A DNA stretch of 64,000 bases from positions 124,001 to 188,000 of the forward strand of contig NZ_JAFFQY010000022.1 in NCBI RefSeq assembly GCF_017311575.1, given 5' to 3'. The notes beneath the pieces were generated by a model. The model did no database searches and was not told where the DNA came from. It worked only from the letters and a program-made list of their open reading frames with translations. Origin of the DNA: Roseococcus thiosulfatophilus. Lineage in GTDB: Bacteria; Pseudomonadota; Alphaproteobacteria; Acetobacterales; Acetobacteraceae. Position 1 is the first letter of the stretch. The number at the start of each line of letters is the position of its first letter. Below are positions 7,773 to 20,677 of this stretch, in pieces. The position numbers and the translations under genes were made by a program.

Positions 7773-8825
7773 TCAGCGCGGCGCGCCCTCCAGCCAATCC
7801 CTGCCCGCCGCCTCGGCGGGCAGCGGCGTGGCGGGGACGGCCATGAAGGCCAGCAGGTCCCGCGCCACCTCATCGCGAACCGCGTCGCGCAGCAGCAGGT
7901 GCCAGCCCTCGGGGTAGAAGACCACGCGCGGCACCTGGGCGTCGCGCAGGGCGCGGCGGGCGGCGGGGGTCGGGATCACGCGGTCCTTGCCGCCCACCAT
8001 CACCAGGGTCGGCACCGCGCGGCAGCAGCCGGGCAGGGCGGCCACCGCATCGTCCATCAGCGCGACCAGCCCCTCCAGCATGTCCAGCCGGATATGGCTC
8101 AGCGTCAGGGGGTCGTTCGCGAAGCGGCGGAGGGCCGCGGTGTTGTCGCTGGCCGCGATGCCTCCCGCCACGGCGGGCGAGGCGAGCGGCCCCAGCACCG
8201 CCGCCCCCACCACCAAGGGCGGGCGCAGGAACCAGGGGAAATAGTCGCCGCCCCAGATGGCGGGGGAGGAGAGGATCAGGCCTGAAATCCCCTCGGGCTG
8301 GGCCAGCAGCGCCACCGCCCCGCCAAGGCTCTCCCCCAGGAGGAAGAAGGGAAGGCCCGGGTGGCGTTCGCGCAGCAATGCGACGGCGGCGCGGGCATCG
8401 GCCACCATCCGGTCCCGCCCCGCCCAGAGCCCGCGCGTCGCCGTCCAGCCGAAGCCGCGCTGGTCATAGGCGTAGACCAGGGCGCCGCCGGCCGCGAGTT
8501 GCGGTCCGCTCTCCAGCAGGAAATTGCCGCCATGGTCGCCCAGCCCGTGCAGGGCCAGCAGCACGAAGCGCGGCGCTCCCTCGGGCCGCCAGGCGCGCAG
8601 CGGCAGGCGGGCGCCATCCTCCATGACGAGGTCCGCCTCGGGGCGCGGCCCGGCGGGCTGGGGCCGGGGCGGCGAGACATCCAGCAGATAGGCCGGGTGC
8701 CGCGTCCAGGGCAGCGGCCCGGCCTCGAAGGGCGCGATGGCCGGCCCGGCGACCACCGGCGGCGGGCGTTCGGACGGCACGCAGGCGCCCAGCGCCAGGA
8801 GCAACAGGAGGAGGAGACGACCCAT
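7773..8825 (-). CDS. alpha/beta hydrolase lipoprotein (monoacylglycerol lipase-like)
   Basis: A 350-residue serine hydrolase. It has a lipoprotein signal (LGAC, Cys14), then an alpha/beta hydrolase domain of the Hydrolase_4/monoglyceride lipase kind: ALHGLGDHGGNF as oxyanion region, YDQRGFGWTA, nucleophile elbow LGESLGGAVAL (catalytic Ser), an Asp in VGGKDRVIPTP and His in YPEGWHLLLRD. It probably cleaves acyl esters at the membrane face. The gene stands alone, convergent with the tctC-type gene and divergent from the zinc-finger gene. Confidence 0.85.
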   Translation of the reverse strand: MGRLLLLLLLALGACVPSERPPPVVAGPAIAPFEAGPLPWTRHPAYLLDVSPPRPQPAGPRPEADLVMEDGARLPLRAWRPEGAPRFVLLALHGLGDHGGNFLLESGPQLAAGGALVYAYDQRGFGWTATRGLWAGRDRMVADARAAVALLRERHPGLPFFLLGESLGGAVALLAQPEGISGLILSSPAIWGGDYFPWFLRPPLVVGAAVLGPLASPAVAGGIAASDNTAALRRFANDPLTLSHIRLDMLEGLVALMDDAVAALPGCCRAVPTLVMVGGKDRVIPTPAARRALRDAQVPRVVFYPEGWHLLLRDAVRDEVARDLLAFMAVPATPLPAEAAGRDWLEGAPR

Positions 8826-8913
8826 GCCCCTGGCATATGGGGGAGGTTCCGTCTGGTCCATCCTCCACCGCTTGGGTATGTTCGGGGGAAGCAAACGCCA
8901 GGACCAACCTTCG

Positions 8914-9138
8914 ATGCGCGACCCGCAGATCACCGGCTACACCCCCGTCCTGACCGAGGGCGTCACCCCGCAGGAGGTCATCATGGTGGAAACCCGCCAG
9001 GTGCGCTGCGATGGCGGCGGCGGCACGCTGGGCCACCCCTCCATCTTCATGCGCATCGAGCACGAGCAGGTGACCTGCCCCTATTGCTCCCGCACCTACC
9101 GCCTGAAGGACGGGGCGGGTGACGACCACGCCCATTGA
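8914..9138 (+). CDS. NDUFS6-like zinc-finger domain protein
   Basis: A small protein (74 residues from the ATG at 8914; 86 from 8878) with the zf-CHCC pattern of the complex I subunit NDUFS6 family: one Cys in RCDGGGG, a His in LGHPSIF and a CPYC pair, giving C-H-C-C zinc ligands. In alphaproteobacteria this domain occurs as a short free-standing protein, and an accessory or complex I-linked role is inferred from the mitochondrial homologue. Neither start has a strong ribosome-binding site. The 3' end overlaps the polA start by 20 bases. Confidence 0.8.
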   Translation: MRDPQITGYTPVLTEGVTPQEVIMVETRQVRCDGGGGTLGHPSIFMRIEHEQVTCPYCSRTYRLKDGAGDDHAH

Positions 9139-11914
9139 GGCGGAGGCGACGCGCCCCGCCCTGCCCGCCGAGGACCGCCACCTGATCCTGGTGGATGGCA
9201 GCGGCTACATCTTCCGCGCCTATCACGCCCTGCCGCCCATGACGCGCCCGGACGGCACCCCCGTGAACGCGGTGTTCGGCTTCGCGCAGATGCTGGAGAA
9301 ATTCCTCAGCCAGCATGTCGCCAGCCACATCGCCGTGGTGTTCGACAGCGCGCGCGAGACCTTCCGCAACCAGATCTACCCCGCCTACAAGGCGCATCGG
9401 CCCGAGCCGCCGGAGGAACTCGTTCCGCAATTCGCCCTGATCCGCGACGCCACCGATGCCTTCGGCGTCTGCCGCGTCGAGTTGCCGGGCTTCGAGGCCG
9501 ATGACCTGATCGCCAGCTACGCCCGCGAATTCGAGGCGGAGGGCGGCCGCGTCACCATCGTCTCCTCCGACAAGGATTTGATGCAGCTGATCCGCGAGCG
9601 CGTGGTGATGCTGGACCCCATCAAGCAAAAGCCCATCCGCGCCCCCGAGGTGCTGGAGAAATTCGGCGTGGCGCCCGAGAAGGTGGTCGAGGTGCAGGCG
9701 CTGGCCGGCGACTCCACCGACAACGTGCCCGGCGTGCCCGGCATCGGCATCAAGACGGCCGCGCAGCTCATCACGGAATACGGTGATCTGGAGACGCTGC
9801 TGGCCCGCGCCGGCGAGATCAAGCAGCCCAAGCGGCGCGAGGTGCTGCAGACCCATGCAGAGGCCGCGCGCATCTCGCGCCGCCTGGTGCAGCTCGACGC
9901 CAACGCCCCCCTGCCCTGCCCGGTGGAGCACATGCGCGCCCGCGCGCCCGAGCCCGCGCGCCTTCTGGCCTTCCTGCGCGAGAACAATTTCCGCTCATTG
10001 CTGGCCCGGCTGGGCGAGGGGGATGGCGGCGCGCCGCACCGCCCGCGCCCCATGGCCGAAGCCGCCGAGGCGCCCGCCGAAGCGAAGCCCTTCGGCCCCT
10101 ACACCACCATCACCGACCGCGCGACGCTCGACCTCTGGGTGGCGGAAGCCCGCACGGCCGGCGTGGTGGCGCTGGACACCGAGACCACCAGCCTCGATGC
10201 GCTGGCCGCCCGGCTGGTGGGCATCTGCATGGCCGTGGCGCCCGGCCGCGCGGCCTATATCCCGCTGGGCCACGCCGCGCCCGACATGCTGACCGAGACG
10301 CCCGCGCAACTGCCGCAGGCGGAAGCCGTTGAGGCGCTGCGGCCGCTCCTGGCCGACCCGGGCGTGCTCAAGGTGCTGCACAACGCGAAATACGACATCG
10401 AGGTGCTGGCCAACCCCGCCAATGGCGGGCTGCTGGTGTCGCCAATCGACGACACCATGATGATCTCCTACGCGCTGGAGGCCGGGCTGCACGGGCACGG
10501 GATGGATGAGCTGTCGCAGCTCCATCTCGGCCACAAGCCCATCAGCTTCGACGAGGTCACGGGCACGGGCCGCGCGCGCATCAGCTTCGCGCAGGTGCCG
10601 CTGGACCGCGCCACCGCCTACGCCGCCGAGGATGCCGACGTCACGCTGCGCCTGTGGCACGCGCTGCGGCCGCGGCTGCGCGCCGAGAAGGCGCTGGCCC
10701 TCTACGAGCAGGTGGAGCGCCGGATGATCCCCGTGCTGGCCGCGATGGAGACGGCCGGCATCAAGGTGGATGGCGCCGAACTCTCGCGCATCGGCCAGGA
10801 TTTCGCCGAACGCCTGGTGGTGCTGGAGGCCGAGTGCCACCGGCTTGTGGGGCGGCCCTTCAACGTCGGTTCGCCGAAGCAACTTGGGGAAATCCTGTTC
10901 CAGGAAATGGGCCTCAAGGGCGGCAAGAAGGGCAAGACCGGCGCCTATTCGACCGATGCCTCGGTGCTGGAGGAACTGGCCGCGCAGGGCGTCGAACTGG
11001 CCCGCACGGTGCTGGACTGGCGGCAGCTGGCCAAGCTGAAATCCACCTATGTGGAAGGGCTGGCGAACGCGCTGGCCGCCGATGGCCGCGTGCACACCGA
11101 TTTCTCGATGGCCATCACCAGCACGGGGCGGCTGTCCTCCACCGAGCCCAATTTGCAGAACATCCCCATCCGCACCGAGGAGGGTGTCCGCATCCGCCGC
11201 GCCTTCGTGGCCGAGCCCGGCCATGTGCTGATGAGCGCGGACTACAGCCAGATCGAACTGCGCCTGCTGGCGCATTTGGCCGATGTGCCGACGCTGCGCG
11301 AGGCATTCGCCAATGGCGAGGACATCCACAGCCGCACCGCCGCGGAAATCTTCCACCTGGAACCGGGCAAGGTGGACAAGGAAGCGCGCCGCCGCGCCAA
11401 GACCATCAATTTCGGCATCATCTACGGCATGTCCGCCTTCGGCCTGGCCGCGCGGCTGGGCATCGGCCCGGGCGAGGCGCGCGGCATCATTGACGCCTAT
11501 TTCGCGCAATACCCCGGCATCCGCGCCGAGATGGAGCGCCTGAAGGACGAGGCGCGCGTCCATGGCCATGTGCTGAGCCCCTTCGGGCGCCGGCTCTGGA
11601 TCGCGGACATCAAGTCCAAGGACCCGGTGCGCCGCGGCGGGGCCGAGCGCCAGGCCATCAACGCCCCCTTCCAAGGCGGGGCCGCCGAGGTCATCAAGCG
11701 CGCCATGGTGCGCGTGCCCCAGGCGCTACGGGATGCGGGCCTCTCCGCCCGCATGCTGCTGCAGGTGCATGACGAACTGGTGCTGGAGGTGCCGGAGGCC
11801 GAGGTGGAGGCCACCGCCGCCACCCTGAAATCCGTCATGGAGAGTGTGGCCCAGCTGCGCGTGCCGCTGCTGGTCGAGGTGGGCCATGGCCGGTCCTGGG
11901 CGGAGGCGCACTGA
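9119..11914 (+). CDS. polA: DNA polymerase I
   Basis: DNA polymerase I removes RNA primers and fills repair gaps. The 931-residue protein has all three domains: a 5'-3' exonuclease (LVDGSGYIFRAYHALPP, then VSSDKDLMQL and the helix-hairpin-helix GVPGIGIKTAA, residues 1 to about 300), a 3'-5' proofreading exonuclease with intact DxE in VALDTETTSLD (about 340-520), and the polymerase domain with motif A ADYSQIELRLLAHL, motif B RRRAKTINFGIIYG and motif C LQVHDELVLEVPE. The start is GTG, inside the end of the zinc-finger gene, suggesting translational coupling. Confidence 0.97.
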   Translation: MTTTPIEAEATRPALPAEDRHLILVDGSGYIFRAYHALPPMTRPDGTPVNAVFGFAQMLEKFLSQHVASHIAVVFDSARETFRNQIYPAYKAHRPEPPEELVPQFALIRDATDAFGVCRVELPGFEADDLIASYAREFEAEGGRVTIVSSDKDLMQLIRERVVMLDPIKQKPIRAPEVLEKFGVAPEKVVEVQALAGDSTDNVPGVPGIGIKTAAQLITEYGDLETLLARAGEIKQPKRREVLQTHAEAARISRRLVQLDANAPLPCPVEHMRARAPEPARLLAFLRENNFRSLLARLGEGDGGAPHRPRPMAEAAEAPAEAKPFGPYTTITDRATLDLWVAEARTAGVVALDTETTSLDALAARLVGICMAVAPGRAAYIPLGHAAPDMLTETPAQLPQAEAVEALRPLLADPGVLKVLHNAKYDIEVLANPANGGLLVSPIDDTMMISYALEAGLHGHGMDELSQLHLGHKPISFDEVTGTGRARISFAQVPLDRATAYAAEDADVTLRLWHALRPRLRAEKALALYEQVERRMIPVLAAMETAGIKVDGAELSRIGQDFAERLVVLEAECHRLVGRPFNVGSPKQLGEILFQEMGLKGGKKGKTGAYSTDASVLEELAAQGVELARTVLDWRQLAKLKSTYVEGLANALAADGRVHTDFSMAITSTGRLSSTEPNLQNIPIRTEEGVRIRRAFVAEPGHVLMSADYSQIELRLLAHLADVPTLREAFANGEDIHSRTAAEIFHLEPGKVDKEARRRAKTINFGIIYGMSAFGLAARLGIGPGEARGIIDAYFAQYPGIRAEMERLKDEARVHGHVLSPFGRRLWIADIKSKDPVRRGGAERQAINAPFQGGAAEVIKRAMVRVPQALRDAGLSARMLLQVHDELVLEVPEAEVEATAATLKSVMESVAQLRVPLLVEVGHGRSWAEAH

Positions 11915-11915
11915 G

Positions 11916-13109
11916 ATGTCGGGCTTTTCCACCGCCGAACGACGCACGCTTTTCGCCATTTCCGGCGCGCATTTCGTCAGCCACCTGCACATCCTGGCCC
12001 TGCCGCCGCTGTTTCCGCTGCTGCGGGATGCGATGGGGGTGAGCTTCCTCGAACTCGGCATCGCGCTGACGGTGTTCAACATCGTCTCCTTCTTCACCCA
12101 GGCGCCCATGGGATTCCTGGTGGACCGCTGGGGCCCGCACCGCGTGCTGGTGACGGGGATGATGCTGGGCGGCCTGGCCCTCGCGCTCGCGGGCATCTTC
12201 CAGGAATATTCCTGGCTGCTGGCGGCCTCGGCGCTGCTGGGGCTGGCCAACAGCGTCTATCACCCGGCCGACTACGCCATCCTGGGCCGCGACGTGGCCG
12301 AGGACCATGTGGGCCGCGCCTTCTCCATCCACACCTTCGCGGGCTATCTCGGCGGCGCCGTGGCGCCCGCCTTCATGCTGGGCACGGCTTGGCTCTTCGG
12401 GCTGGGCGGCGCGCTGGTGGCGGCGGGGCTGCTGGGGCCGCTGCTGGCCCTGCCGCTGATCCGCCCCGCCCTGTCCGAACGGCCGGCGCCCCCGCGGCCC
12501 AAGGCCGCGCCCGGCACGCCCAGCGTGTTCAGCGCGGCGGTGCTGACGCTGACGGTGTTCTTCGTGCTGATCAGCCTCTCCGCCGGCGGCGTGCAGAGCT
12601 TCGCCGTCTCGGCCTGGGGCGCGTTCAGCGGGTTGTCGCTGGCCTCCGCCAATATCGCGCTCACGGCCTGGCTGGCGCTGAGCGCCGTGGGCGTGTTGGC
12701 GGGTGGCCACATCGCCGACCGCACACGCCGGCACGGGCTGGTGGCGGCGGCGGGCTTCGGCGCGGCGGCGGTGCTGATCCTGGTGGCTGGGCTGGTGCCC
12801 ATGGGCGTGGTGCCGCTGACGGTGGTGATGGCGGCCTCGGGCTTCCTGACGGGCCTCATCATGCCCTCGCGCGACATGCTGGTGCGCGCGGCCGCCCCGC
12901 CGGGCCAGGCGGGGGCGGTGTTCGGCATCGTCACCACTGGCTTCAACATCGGTGGCATCGCGGGGCCGCTGATGTTCGGCGCCCTGCTGGACAATGGCCA
13001 GCCGCAGGCGATCTTCGTCGCGGCCGCTGGCTTCATGGGCCTCGCGGTGGCGATGGCGCTTTGGCAGGAGCAGAAGCGCGGCCGGCGCGTGGTGGCGGCC
13101 GCGGAGTAG
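11916..13109 (+). CDS. major facilitator superfamily transporter
   Basis: A 397-residue, 12-helix MFS permease. The loop 2-3 signature is GFLVDRWGPHRVLVTG and its second-half copy is GGHIADRTRRHGLV. The N-terminal LFAISGAHFVSHLHILALPPLFPLL with HFVSH resembles the fosmidomycin-resistance (Fsr)/YfcJ-like branch, so drug or sugar-phosphate analogue export is possible, but the substrate is not readable. It begins one base after the polA stop and is probably cotranscribed with it. Confidence 0.87.
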   Translation: MSGFSTAERRTLFAISGAHFVSHLHILALPPLFPLLRDAMGVSFLELGIALTVFNIVSFFTQAPMGFLVDRWGPHRVLVTGMMLGGLALALAGIFQEYSWLLAASALLGLANSVYHPADYAILGRDVAEDHVGRAFSIHTFAGYLGGAVAPAFMLGTAWLFGLGGALVAAGLLGPLLALPLIRPALSERPAPPRPKAAPGTPSVFSAAVLTLTVFFVLISLSAGGVQSFAVSAWGAFSGLSLASANIALTAWLALSAVGVLAGGHIADRTRRHGLVAAAGFGAAAVLILVAGLVPMGVVPLTVVMAASGFLTGLIMPSRDMLVRAAAPPGQAGAVFGIVTTGFNIGGIAGPLMFGALLDNGQPQAIFVAAAGFMGLAVAMALWQEQKRGRRVVAAAE

Positions 13110-13154
13110 CGAAGCTTCGCCGCAGGGCCGATTCACGGCTTCGGCGGGATCGGC
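13109..13154. repeat. palindrome and degenerate dispersed repeat
   Basis: Between the convergent MFS and DUF2237 genes there is a perfect 12-base palindrome GCGAAGCTTCGC (13109-13120), overlapping the MFS stop codon, followed by GATTCACGGCTTCGGCGG (from 13130), a diverged copy of the repeat core seen elsewhere in this window. It may act as a bidirectional terminator. Confidence 0.45.
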
Positions 13155-13157
13155 GGG

Positions 13158-13550
13158 CTACCCGGCCGCGTGCGCCTGGAGGTCCTCCAGCGCGCAATGG
13201 CGCAATGCGGCGATATTCGTGGCCGCCAGCACCACGCGCGGCGCCACGCCCGCCTGCCGTGCCTGTTCCCAGCGCATGGCGCAGAGGCACCACTGGTCGC
13301 CGGGTTTCAGGCCAGGGAAGTGGTATTCCGGGCGCGGCGTGGACAGGTCATTGCCCACCCGGCGCGAGAATTCCAGGAACTCCGCCGTCATCACGGCGCA
13401 GACGGTGTGGCTGCCGTGGTCGTGCTCGTCCGTCTTGCAGCAGCCGTCCCGATACCATCCGGTCAGCGGGTCCATGCTGCACGGGACCAGCGCCCCGCCC
13501 AGCACGTTGCGGGCCTGCGGCCCGCGTCCGAACCCGCTGCCATCTGGCAT
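13158..13550 (-). CDS. DUF2237 family protein
   Basis: A 130-residue protein of the DUF2237 family: NVLGGALVPCSMDPLTGWYRDGCC at the start, then the acidic, His-rich DEHDHGSHTVCAVMT and the conserved GLKPGDQWCLCAMRW. Several conserved Cys, Asp and His residues suggest metal binding, but no function is established. It lies four bases after pckA on the same strand and probably shares its transcript. Confidence 0.85.
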   Translation of the reverse strand: MPDGSGFGRGPQARNVLGGALVPCSMDPLTGWYRDGCCKTDEHDHGSHTVCAVMTAEFLEFSRRVGNDLSTPRPEYHFPGLKPGDQWCLCAMRWEQARQAGVAPRVVLAATNIAALRHCALEDLQAHAAG

Positions 13551-13554
13551 GGCG

Positions 13555-15144
<1,590 letters not shown>

Positions 15145-15205
15145 GAAATAAGCCTCCTTCGGGGGCGCACAGCAGACCGGTCACGCCTCCTGTGGGAAGC
15201 CATGC

Positions 15206-15252
15206 GATCATGATCTGGGCGGGAGATAGGGCCGAGCCGGGAAAAGCGTCAA
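15206..15252 (-). promoter_or_regulatory. putative pckA promoter with palindromic site
   Basis: On the minus strand TTGACG (15247-15252) and CTATCT (15224-15229) stand 17 bases apart, a good sigma-70 arrangement, about 80 bases before the pckA ATG. The perfect 10-base palindrome GATCATGATC (15206-15215) lies just past the expected transcription start and could be an operator. The surrounding DNA is less GC-rich than the genes. Nothing else is evident in the 158 bases between pckA and the HugZ-like gene. Confidence 0.4.
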
Positions 15253-15302
15253 TCCTGAAAAGCCGTTCATTTCCAAGGCTTGCCCAAATCATTGTGCGAA
15301 CG

Positions 15303-16019
15303 TCATTGGTGCGATGCAGCACGGGCCGCGCGCGCGGCAAGTACCAGTTCCCGCCGGACGGAATCCGCGTCAGTCGCACCCATTTGAAATTCCAGGCGAA
15401 GCACGCGCTCGCCGTCCACCAGATCACAACCTTCGGTATCAACCGCCGCGAGCCGCCACGCGCCGGGTCCGCCGCCGGGCAGATGCAGGGCGATGGCCGC
15501 GATGGCATCGGCATGGTCCTCGTTCACATGCGAGAGGATGCCGGGCTCGGCCGCCAGCAGCGCCGCCACATGGGCCGGGTCGGGCAGCAGGGCGGCTTGG
15601 CGCAGCCGGTGGGCGCGGGCGAAGCCCTCGACCATCAGCGCCCCCTGCGGCGCGATCCGCCACAGGCCGAAATCCGCGAAATCGGCGTAGAGGGCGGCAT
15701 AGGGGTGCCGCGCCAGCCAGCGCGCCTTCAACGCCGGGTCCTCCACCCGTTCCGCCAGGCCCGTCAGCGTCACGCGCGGGGCGGTCTGCGGGTTGGGGCC
15801 CTCGCCCGGCCCGGTGAAGAGCAGGGCGCAGCGGGGCTCGCGCTCCAGGTGGCGGGTGTGCTCCGACAGGCGGGAGAGCCAGAGCAGGGGCGAGAGGTCC
15901 GGCGCGCAGGCCGGGGTGACGAGGCTCGCGAAGGGCTGGCCGTCGAGTTGGGTGGCGAGGGTCGCGGCCCGCGCGGCGCGGACCAGGCGGCGCGCGGCGA
16001 GGCCATGGTCTTCGGTCAT
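15303..16019 (-). CDS. HugZ-like pyridoxamine 5'-phosphate oxidase-fold protein
   Basis: A 238-residue protein with an N-terminal split-barrel flavin-type domain (AATLATQLDGQPFASLVTPA, then RCALLFTGPGEGPNP) and a C-terminal DUF2470 domain marked by HVNEDHADAIAAIA. This layout is that of HugZ-type heme-utilisation proteins and of chloroplast-type PPOX relatives. Heme oxygenase activity is not certain because HugZ's heme-ligand C-terminal His is not evident. It follows the hybrid kinase gene by 14 bases, so the two are likely cotranscribed. Confidence 0.8.
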   Translation of the reverse strand: MTEDHGLAARRLVRAARAATLATQLDGQPFASLVTPACAPDLSPLLWLSRLSEHTRHLEREPRCALLFTGPGEGPNPQTAPRVTLTGLAERVEDPALKARWLARHPYAALYADFADFGLWRIAPQGALMVEGFARAHRLRQAALLPDPAHVAALLAAEPGILSHVNEDHADAIAAIALHLPGGGPGAWRLAAVDTEGCDLVDGERVLRLEFQMGATDADSVRRELVLAARAARAASHQ

Positions 16020-16033
16020 CGGCTGGCCCCTTC

Positions 16034-18337
16034 TCAGTGCGGGCGCGGCGGCGGGAAGGCTGCGTCGAGCAGGTGCAGGTGGGTGCCGACCCGGATGGCC
16101 TCGGCGGTGTCGCTGCACGCCGCCTCCAGCGGGGCCAGCGGCAGGGCGGCGACCACGGCGCCCGTATCGATTCGGGTCTGCAGGGTGGCGGCCGCCTCCG
16201 CGAGGCGCGCGGCGCCGAAATTGCCCGCCAGGCCCTTCAGGGAATGCGCCTCCCGCGCCAGGGCGGTGCCGTCCTCGCGGTCGCGCTGCTCGCGCAGGCG
16301 CGCCAGGGCCTCCAGCAGGCTGCGAAGGAATTCCTGGTACATCTGGTCCACCGCATCGCGCGGCAGCCCTTCGAACATGCCGGCCAATTGCCCGCGGTCC
16401 AGTACGGGGGGGCCATCGGCGGCGAGCGGGACCTCGGACGGGGCCTCGCCGGCCTGGGCCGCGGCGATGGCCTGGCGGATGGCCGCCCAGTCCAGCGGCT
16501 TGGTCAGGAAGCCGGTGAAGCCCGCCCTGGCATATTCCGGGCTGGTCCGCGCGAAGACATCGGCCGTCAGCGCGTGCACCGGCACCCGCCCCACCTCGCC
16601 CGGCAGGGCCCGGATGGCGGCGGTGGCCGCGATGCCGTCCATGCCCGGCATGTGCAGGTCCATCAGGACCAGGTCGAAGGGCGGGCCTTCGGCCACGCGG
16701 GCCACCGCCTCCTCGCCCGTCGCGGCCAGCACCACTTGGTGCCCGTCCCGCTCCAGGATGGCGGAGACGACCTTGCGGTTCAGCGCCACGTCATCCACCA
16801 CCAGCACGCGCGCAGGCGCGAGGCGAGGGCGCGGGGCAGCGCGGCGCGGCGCGGGCAGGCGCAGCGGCAGGGAGAAGCGGAACAGCGCGCCGCCGCCCGG
16901 CGCATCCTCGCAGGTCACCTCGCCGCGCATGGCATGGGCCAGCTGGCGGCAGATGACGAGGCCGAGCCCCGTGCCGCCGGCGCGGCGCGAGGTGACCTCC
17001 TCCAGCGGCGTATAGGGCTGGAACAGCTCCGCCCGCCGTTCGGAGGGGATGCCGGGGCCGGTGTCGAGCACCTCCAGCACCAGCAGCGGGGCGCCACCCG
17101 GCGCCATCTCCGGGCCCATGCGCACCGTGATGCCGCCCTGCTGGGTGAACTTCACCGCGTTGCTGAGCAGGTGGCCGATGACCTGGCGCAGCCGCTGCGC
17201 GTCGCCCAGCACCTGCGACGGCAGGTCCGGCGCCACCTCGACATGGAGGAACAGCCCCTGCCGGGCGGCCAGGCCGGCGAATTGCTCCGCCACCTCGCGC
17301 AGCAGCGCCGCGGGGTCGCAGGGCGCATCGCGCAGTTCGAAATGGCCGGATTCGATCAGGGAGTAGTCCAGGATGTCGTCCAGCACGCGCATCAACGCCT
17401 CGGCCGAACCGCGCAGCGCCTGCAGACGGTCGCGCGCCTCCATCTCGGCCCCGCCATCCTCCATCAGGTCCAGCATGCCGAGGACGCCGGTCATGGGCGT
17501 CCGCAGCTCATGCGACATCATGGCCAGGAAACGGGCCTTGGTGCGGGCGGCGGCCTCGGCGTCGCGGCGGGCGCGCTCCGCCCGGTCCCGCGCGGCGGAG
17601 AGCGCCGCGCTGCGCTCCGACAGCTGGGCCGTCGTCGCGCGCAGATCCTGCTCCACCCGCTTGCGTTCCGTGACCTCGACGGTAACGGAGAGGACGCCCG
17701 GGCGCGGGTCGTGCAGGCCGCGCAGCGGGACCTTGCTGACCAGCATGGCGCGCGGGCCGCTTTGGGGCGAGGTGAAGGTCTGCTCCCTCTCGGTCTCGCT
17801 GGCCCGCCCCTCGATCAGCGCCTCCTCGTCGTGGCGCAGTTCCTCCGCGAGGCGGGCGAAGGTCTTGGGGGAGAGGCAGGTTCCCTCCAGCTCCTCGAAC
17901 CGGCGGCCCAGCACCTCGGCCCGCCGCAGGGACAGGCTGGCCTCCCAGCAGCGGTTCACGAAGCGGTAGCGACGTTCCGAATCCTTGATGGAGACGGCGG
18001 CGGGAAGCTGGTCCATCACCGCCTGGAGCAGCTGGATGTCCAGGTCCACGCGCCGCCCCGTGGTCGGCAGCCAGGTGGCCAGGGCCAGGCGCCCTTCCCG
18101 GCCCGGCTGGATGGTCAGCAGCAGCAGCCTGTCCTGGGCGCGCGCGAGCACGAGCTGGACCGGGCCCGGTGCCTCGATCGCGGCCTGCAAGGCCGTCAGG
18201 TCCAGGCGGAACCCTCCCTGCGCGGCCGCTTCCCGCAGCGCATCCACCAGCGCCGTGGCGGTGCCCTCGCCAGGCGCGAGCTCCATCTCCAGCAGCATAT
18301 CGGCGGCGATCGGGTGGGCGTCCGGCCCTGAATTCAT
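16034..18337 (-). CDS. hybrid sensor histidine kinase with REC and HPt domains
   Basis: A 767-residue soluble phosphorelay protein (771 if the ATG at 18349 is used; neither start has a clear ribosome-binding site). In order: an N-terminal region of unknown fold (1-100), a PAS domain (about 102-225, AVMDQLPAAVSIKDSERRYRF), a coiled coil, HisKA with His276 in MMSHELRTPMTG, HATPase with N box NAVKF, DTGPGIP and GGTGLGL, a receiver domain with Asp560 in LVLMDLHMPGMDG, and a C-terminal HPt with His698 in REAHSLKGLAGNFG. All phosphorelay residues are present. No membrane segment is seen, so the signal is probably cytoplasmic. The output partner is not adjacent; the REC-EAL and HPt genes 2.3 kb away are candidates. 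Confidence 0.9.
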   Translation of the reverse strand: MNSGPDAHPIAADMLLEMELAPGEGTATALVDALREAAAQGGFRLDLTALQAAIEAPGPVQLVLARAQDRLLLLTIQPGREGRLALATWLPTTGRRVDLDIQLLQAVMDQLPAAVSIKDSERRYRFVNRCWEASLSLRRAEVLGRRFEELEGTCLSPKTFARLAEELRHDEEALIEGRASETEREQTFTSPQSGPRAMLVSKVPLRGLHDPRPGVLSVTVEVTERKRVEQDLRATTAQLSERSAALSAARDRAERARRDAEAAARTKARFLAMMSHELRTPMTGVLGMLDLMEDGGAEMEARDRLQALRGSAEALMRVLDDILDYSLIESGHFELRDAPCDPAALLREVAEQFAGLAARQGLFLHVEVAPDLPSQVLGDAQRLRQVIGHLLSNAVKFTQQGGITVRMGPEMAPGGAPLLVLEVLDTGPGIPSERRAELFQPYTPLEEVTSRRAGGTGLGLVICRQLAHAMRGEVTCEDAPGGGALFRFSLPLRLPAPRRAAPRPRLAPARVLVVDDVALNRKVVSAILERDGHQVVLAATGEEAVARVAEGPPFDLVLMDLHMPGMDGIAATAAIRALPGEVGRVPVHALTADVFARTSPEYARAGFTGFLTKPLDWAAIRQAIAAAQAGEAPSEVPLAADGPPVLDRGQLAGMFEGLPRDAVDQMYQEFLRSLLEALARLREQRDREDGTALAREAHSLKGLAGNFGAARLAEAAATLQTRIDTGAVVAALPLAPLEAACSDTAEAIRVGTHLHLLDAAFPPPRPH

Positions 18338-18551
18338 CTGTGCTTGCATCCCAGCGCCAGGCGCGCGCGGGCCTGTAACCACATGGTGACCCGGACGGAA
18401 GGGCGAAGGAAACCCCTCATCTTCCTGGCAAATGTCGATTTGCGGCGCACGCAACCAGGTGTTGAGAAATTTCCCCGGCAACGCATCGCTGGGCATGCGC
18501 CCCGCGACGCCTCTGGCGTTCCGGGCCCCAAGGCTGTAGGAGGCGCGCATC

Positions 18552-20578
<2,027 letters not shown>

Positions 20579-20580
<2 letters not shown>

Positions 20581-20608
20581 AGCATGCTGCGTTCACGCAG
20601 CCTGCTCT
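20579..20608 (+). terminator. hairpin terminator after pyrG
   Basis: Two 13-base arms, AGAGCATGCTGCG (20579-20591) and CGCAGCCTGCTCT (20596-20608), pair with one mismatch around a TTCA loop, overlapping the pyrG stop. The short run CCTTTGTT follows. It is a good candidate terminator for secG-pyrG, although sequences of this kind can also be dispersed repeats. Confidence 0.55.
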
Positions 20609-20620
20609 AACCTTTGTTGT

Positions 20621-20669
20621 GAGCGGGATTCAGCGTTCTCGGTGATTCCACCTCAACGCATCCCGCTCT
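20621..20669. repeat. 49-base palindromic intergenic repeat, copy 1
   Basis: The element is bounded by perfect inverted arms GAGCGGGAT (20621-20629) and ATCCCGCTC (20660-20668) and contains GCGTTCTCGGTGATTCCACC. The reverse complement of 37763-37811 is nearly the same along its whole length, so this is a mobile or amplified element rather than a single terminator. It lies between the convergent pyrG and HPt genes. Confidence 0.7.
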
Positions 20670-20677
20670 AGGCCGCC

